Shown piece after piece: positions 63,090 to 64,000 of a stretch of DNA of 64,000 nucleotides. A program made the position numbers and the translations under genes. The number at the start of each line of letters is the position of its first letter. Within the stretch, counting starts at the first letter, position 1. Under the pieces are notes generated by a model that saw only the letters and a program-made list of their open reading frames with translations, searched no databases and was not told the DNA's origin. The DNA is from Bryobacteraceae bacterium. Lineage in GTDB: Bacteria > Acidobacteriota > Terriglobia > Bryobacterales > Bryobacteraceae. The DNA is taken from NCBI GenBank assembly GCA_041394945.1, contig JAWKHH010000001.1:1860001-1924000 (forward strand). The letters are read 5' to 3'.

Positions 63090-63422
63090 ATGAGAACTAA
63101 GCTCGGTTCCTCCAATCGCCGATACCTTCTGGTAGTACTGCTGCTACTCTGCGCCCCGGGGCTGTTCGCCGCGGCCACCCCTGCAGCCAATCTGCCAAAT
63201 GGTACGCATTCCATCAATGCTACGATTGTCGGATTCCCTCCCCCCGATCCGTGGGAAGCGGCCATCGTTGGGTTTCCGCCGCCGGACCCATGGGAAGCAA
63301 CCATCGTCGGTTTTCCGCCTCCCGACCCCTGGGAAGCCACTATCGTCGGGTTCCCTCCTCCGGACCCATGGGAAGCGACTATCGTTGGGTTTCCGCCTCC
63401 CGATCCCTGGGAAGTTCGCTAG
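63090..63422 (+). CDS. secreted small protein of five 13-residue tandem repeats
   Basis: A 110-residue protein from ATG 63090. Residues 1 to about 28 are a signal peptide ('YLLVVLLLLCAPGLFAAA'). After a linker ('TPAANLPNGTHSIN') come five repeats of TIVGFPPPDPWEA (residues 45-109), ending VR. The repeats differ widely in codons but hardly at all in amino acids. This looks like an exported structural or precursor protein; a multi-copy processed peptide is one possibility. No known family is recognised. The frame is open upstream to 63015 but that region lacks a signal. The next gene starts 43 bases later. Confidence 0.65.
   Translation: MRTKLGSSNRRYLLVVLLLLCAPGLFAAATPAANLPNGTHSINATIVGFPPPDPWEAAIVGFPPPDPWEATIVGFPPPDPWEATIVGFPPPDPWEATIVGFPPPDPWEVR
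63222..63416 (+). repeat. five tandem 39-bp coding repeats
   Basis: Five units of 39 bases (13 codons). Of the 13 codon positions only tgg (Trp) and gaa (Glu) are the same in all five; 11 vary in their DNA, but only the first (Thr or Ala) and the last (Ala or Val, in unit 5) vary in amino acid. The diversification at silent positions shows the array is not a recent expansion. Confidence 0.9.
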
Positions 63423-63443
63423 CCGATCTGATTCCCTAAGACT

Positions 63444-63457
63444 CCTCGCTGGCGAGG
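63444..63457 (+). promoter_or_regulatory. hairpin covering the ribosome site of the next gene
   Basis: CCTCGC / GCGAGG with a 2-base TG between the arms. GAGG at 63454-63457, the likely Shine-Dalgarno of the gene starting at 63465 (7 bases away), is the right arm, so the stem could hide it from the ribosome. Confidence 0.4.
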
Positions 63458-63464
63458 CCGTGTG

Positions 63465-64000
63465 ATGGCCGCACTTTGGAACATCACCGGTCTCGCTGGC
63501 GCGATTCTCAGCGCGCTGGTCGTCTGGAACGTATTCCGGAACGGCCTTTCGCGCCTCACGGTCTCGCTGGTCCTCTACTGCGTCGTCGTTCTCACGAGCG
63601 ACCTCCCCTCGTTCGTCGAGATGATCGAGCCGGACTTGGTGTTCGCCGACCGGCGGTCCTACGTTGTCTTCTACTGGATCTGCGAGTCGACGCTCCAGGT
63701 GCTCACCTTCTCCCTGATCCTCAGCCTGCTCGCCCGCGTGATGCCGGATGCGGGCTACCGCCTTCTGGCCGCTATCCCGGCCGCCGGGCTCGTCTGCGTG
63801 TTGAGCTTCTGGTTCGCCTTCGAAGCCGGCCGCGGCATCTCGGTTTCCGCTGTGATGACGCCGGTGATCCGCAACCTGACCTTCTTCGCTTGTCTGCTCA
63901 CCGCGGCTTTGTGGGGAGCCATCCTGCGCCGCCGAAAGCTGGACCGCGGACTGATGCTGCTCGCCTCGGGCACCGGTCTCCTCACCGCGGGCAAGGCGGC
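63465..64000 (+). CDS. multi-TM membrane protein (3' truncated)
   Basis: Frame open from ATG 63465 (GTG 63462 also in frame) to the window edge, 178 residues seen. At least five hydrophobic helices: 'ITGLAGAILSALVVWNVF', 'LTVSLVLYCVVVLTSDLP', 'STLQVLTFSLILSLLA', 'LLAAIPAAGLVCVLSFWFAF' and 'FFACLLTAALWGAIL'. The spacing suggests an N-terminal sensor-like membrane module of the kind in some acidobacterial signalling proteins, but no kinase or effector domain is in view. Only 43 bases separate it from the repeat-protein gene. Confidence 0.6.
   Translation, partial: MAALWNITGLAGAILSALVVWNVFRNGLSRLTVSLVLYCVVVLTSDLPSFVEMIEPDLVFADRRSYVVFYWICESTLQVLTFSLILSLLARVMPDAGYRLLAAIPAAGLVCVLSFWFAFEAGRGISVSAVMTPVIRNLTFFACLLTAALWGAILRRRKLDRGLMLLASGTGLLTAGKA

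Noticed and set aside
1..64000. tRNA, rRNA, CRISPR array, IS element, prophage or biosynthetic gene cluster
   Set aside because: No gap is large enough for most of them, no tRNA T-loop sequence occurs outside coding regions, and no transposase, integrase, repeat-spacer array or polyketide/peptide synthetase gene is seen.

Overview
The window looks like chromosomal DNA from a high-GC soil bacterium of the Acidobacteriota, most likely the Solibacter/Bryobacter lineage (Bryobacterales). The pointers are a C-terminal domain of the TIGR03437 type, first described from Solibacter, at the left edge; a giant Oar-like TonB receptor with an N-terminal carboxypeptidase-regulatory-like domain; an SBBP-repeat protein; a PadR regulator with an adjacent 'EPDREAVLGDLEE' membrane protein; and a nucleotidyltransferase remnant plus a Uma2 gene of kinds common in that phylum. 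This placement is inference from gene content. I see no tRNA, rRNA, CRISPR array, phage or insertion sequence.

Layout. 1-9 kb: end of a TIGR03437 protein, a small outer-membrane barrel, then a tightly coupled run on the plus strand (aminotransferase, FAD/Fe-S oxidoreductase, coaD, second aminotransferase, manA, SH3 lipoprotein). 9-12 kb, minus strand: HpaI-type aldolase, LarA-like protein and a DUF4143-type ATPase. 12-16 kb: an inositol-like cluster with inositol-3-phosphate synthase, an SDR, an IolC-like kinase and a Cgl0159-family aldolase-fold protein. 16-24 kb: YcjY-like hydrolase divergent from an AraC regulator, then a complete RND efflux operon. 24-28 kb: hydrolases (one fused to a sialidase-like domain), a small secreted protein and a Tat-exported aldo/keto reductase. 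28-34 kb: an actinobacterial-type fused 2-oxoglutarate enzyme (Kgd/OdhA) followed by psd and pssA for phosphatidylethanolamine synthesis. 34-39 kb: PadR pair, a decayed nucleotidyltransferase, an atypical SLC1-type transporter, a DHH phosphoesterase, recX and two small envelope proteins. 39-45.6 kb: a CpsB-type phosphatase that seems to start at CTG, then an AddB/AddA-like helicase-nuclease pair. 45.6-56 kb: oligopeptidase B, sulfatase, a three-gene envelope unit (methyltransferase, membrane phosphatase-fold enzyme, 52-residue membrane protein), Uma2, and a three-gene operon with a DHOD-like enzyme. 56-64 kb: aldo/keto reductase, PQQ-type propeller, SBBP protein, TonB receptor, and a small secreted protein made of five 13-residue repeats beside a truncated multi-TM gene.

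Most of the window is housekeeping or ordinary accessory metabolism. The most unusual locus is 62.9-64.0 kb: a secreted repeat protein whose repeats are nearly identical in protein but heavily diversified at synonymous positions, preceded by a cluster of CTAG-centred palindromes and followed by a membrane protein. Other points worth a second look are the inositol-like cluster, the methyltransferase/phosphatase/mini-membrane-protein trio, the SLC1 transporter lacking two sodium-ligand aspartates, the hydrolase-sialidase fusion and the CTG start.
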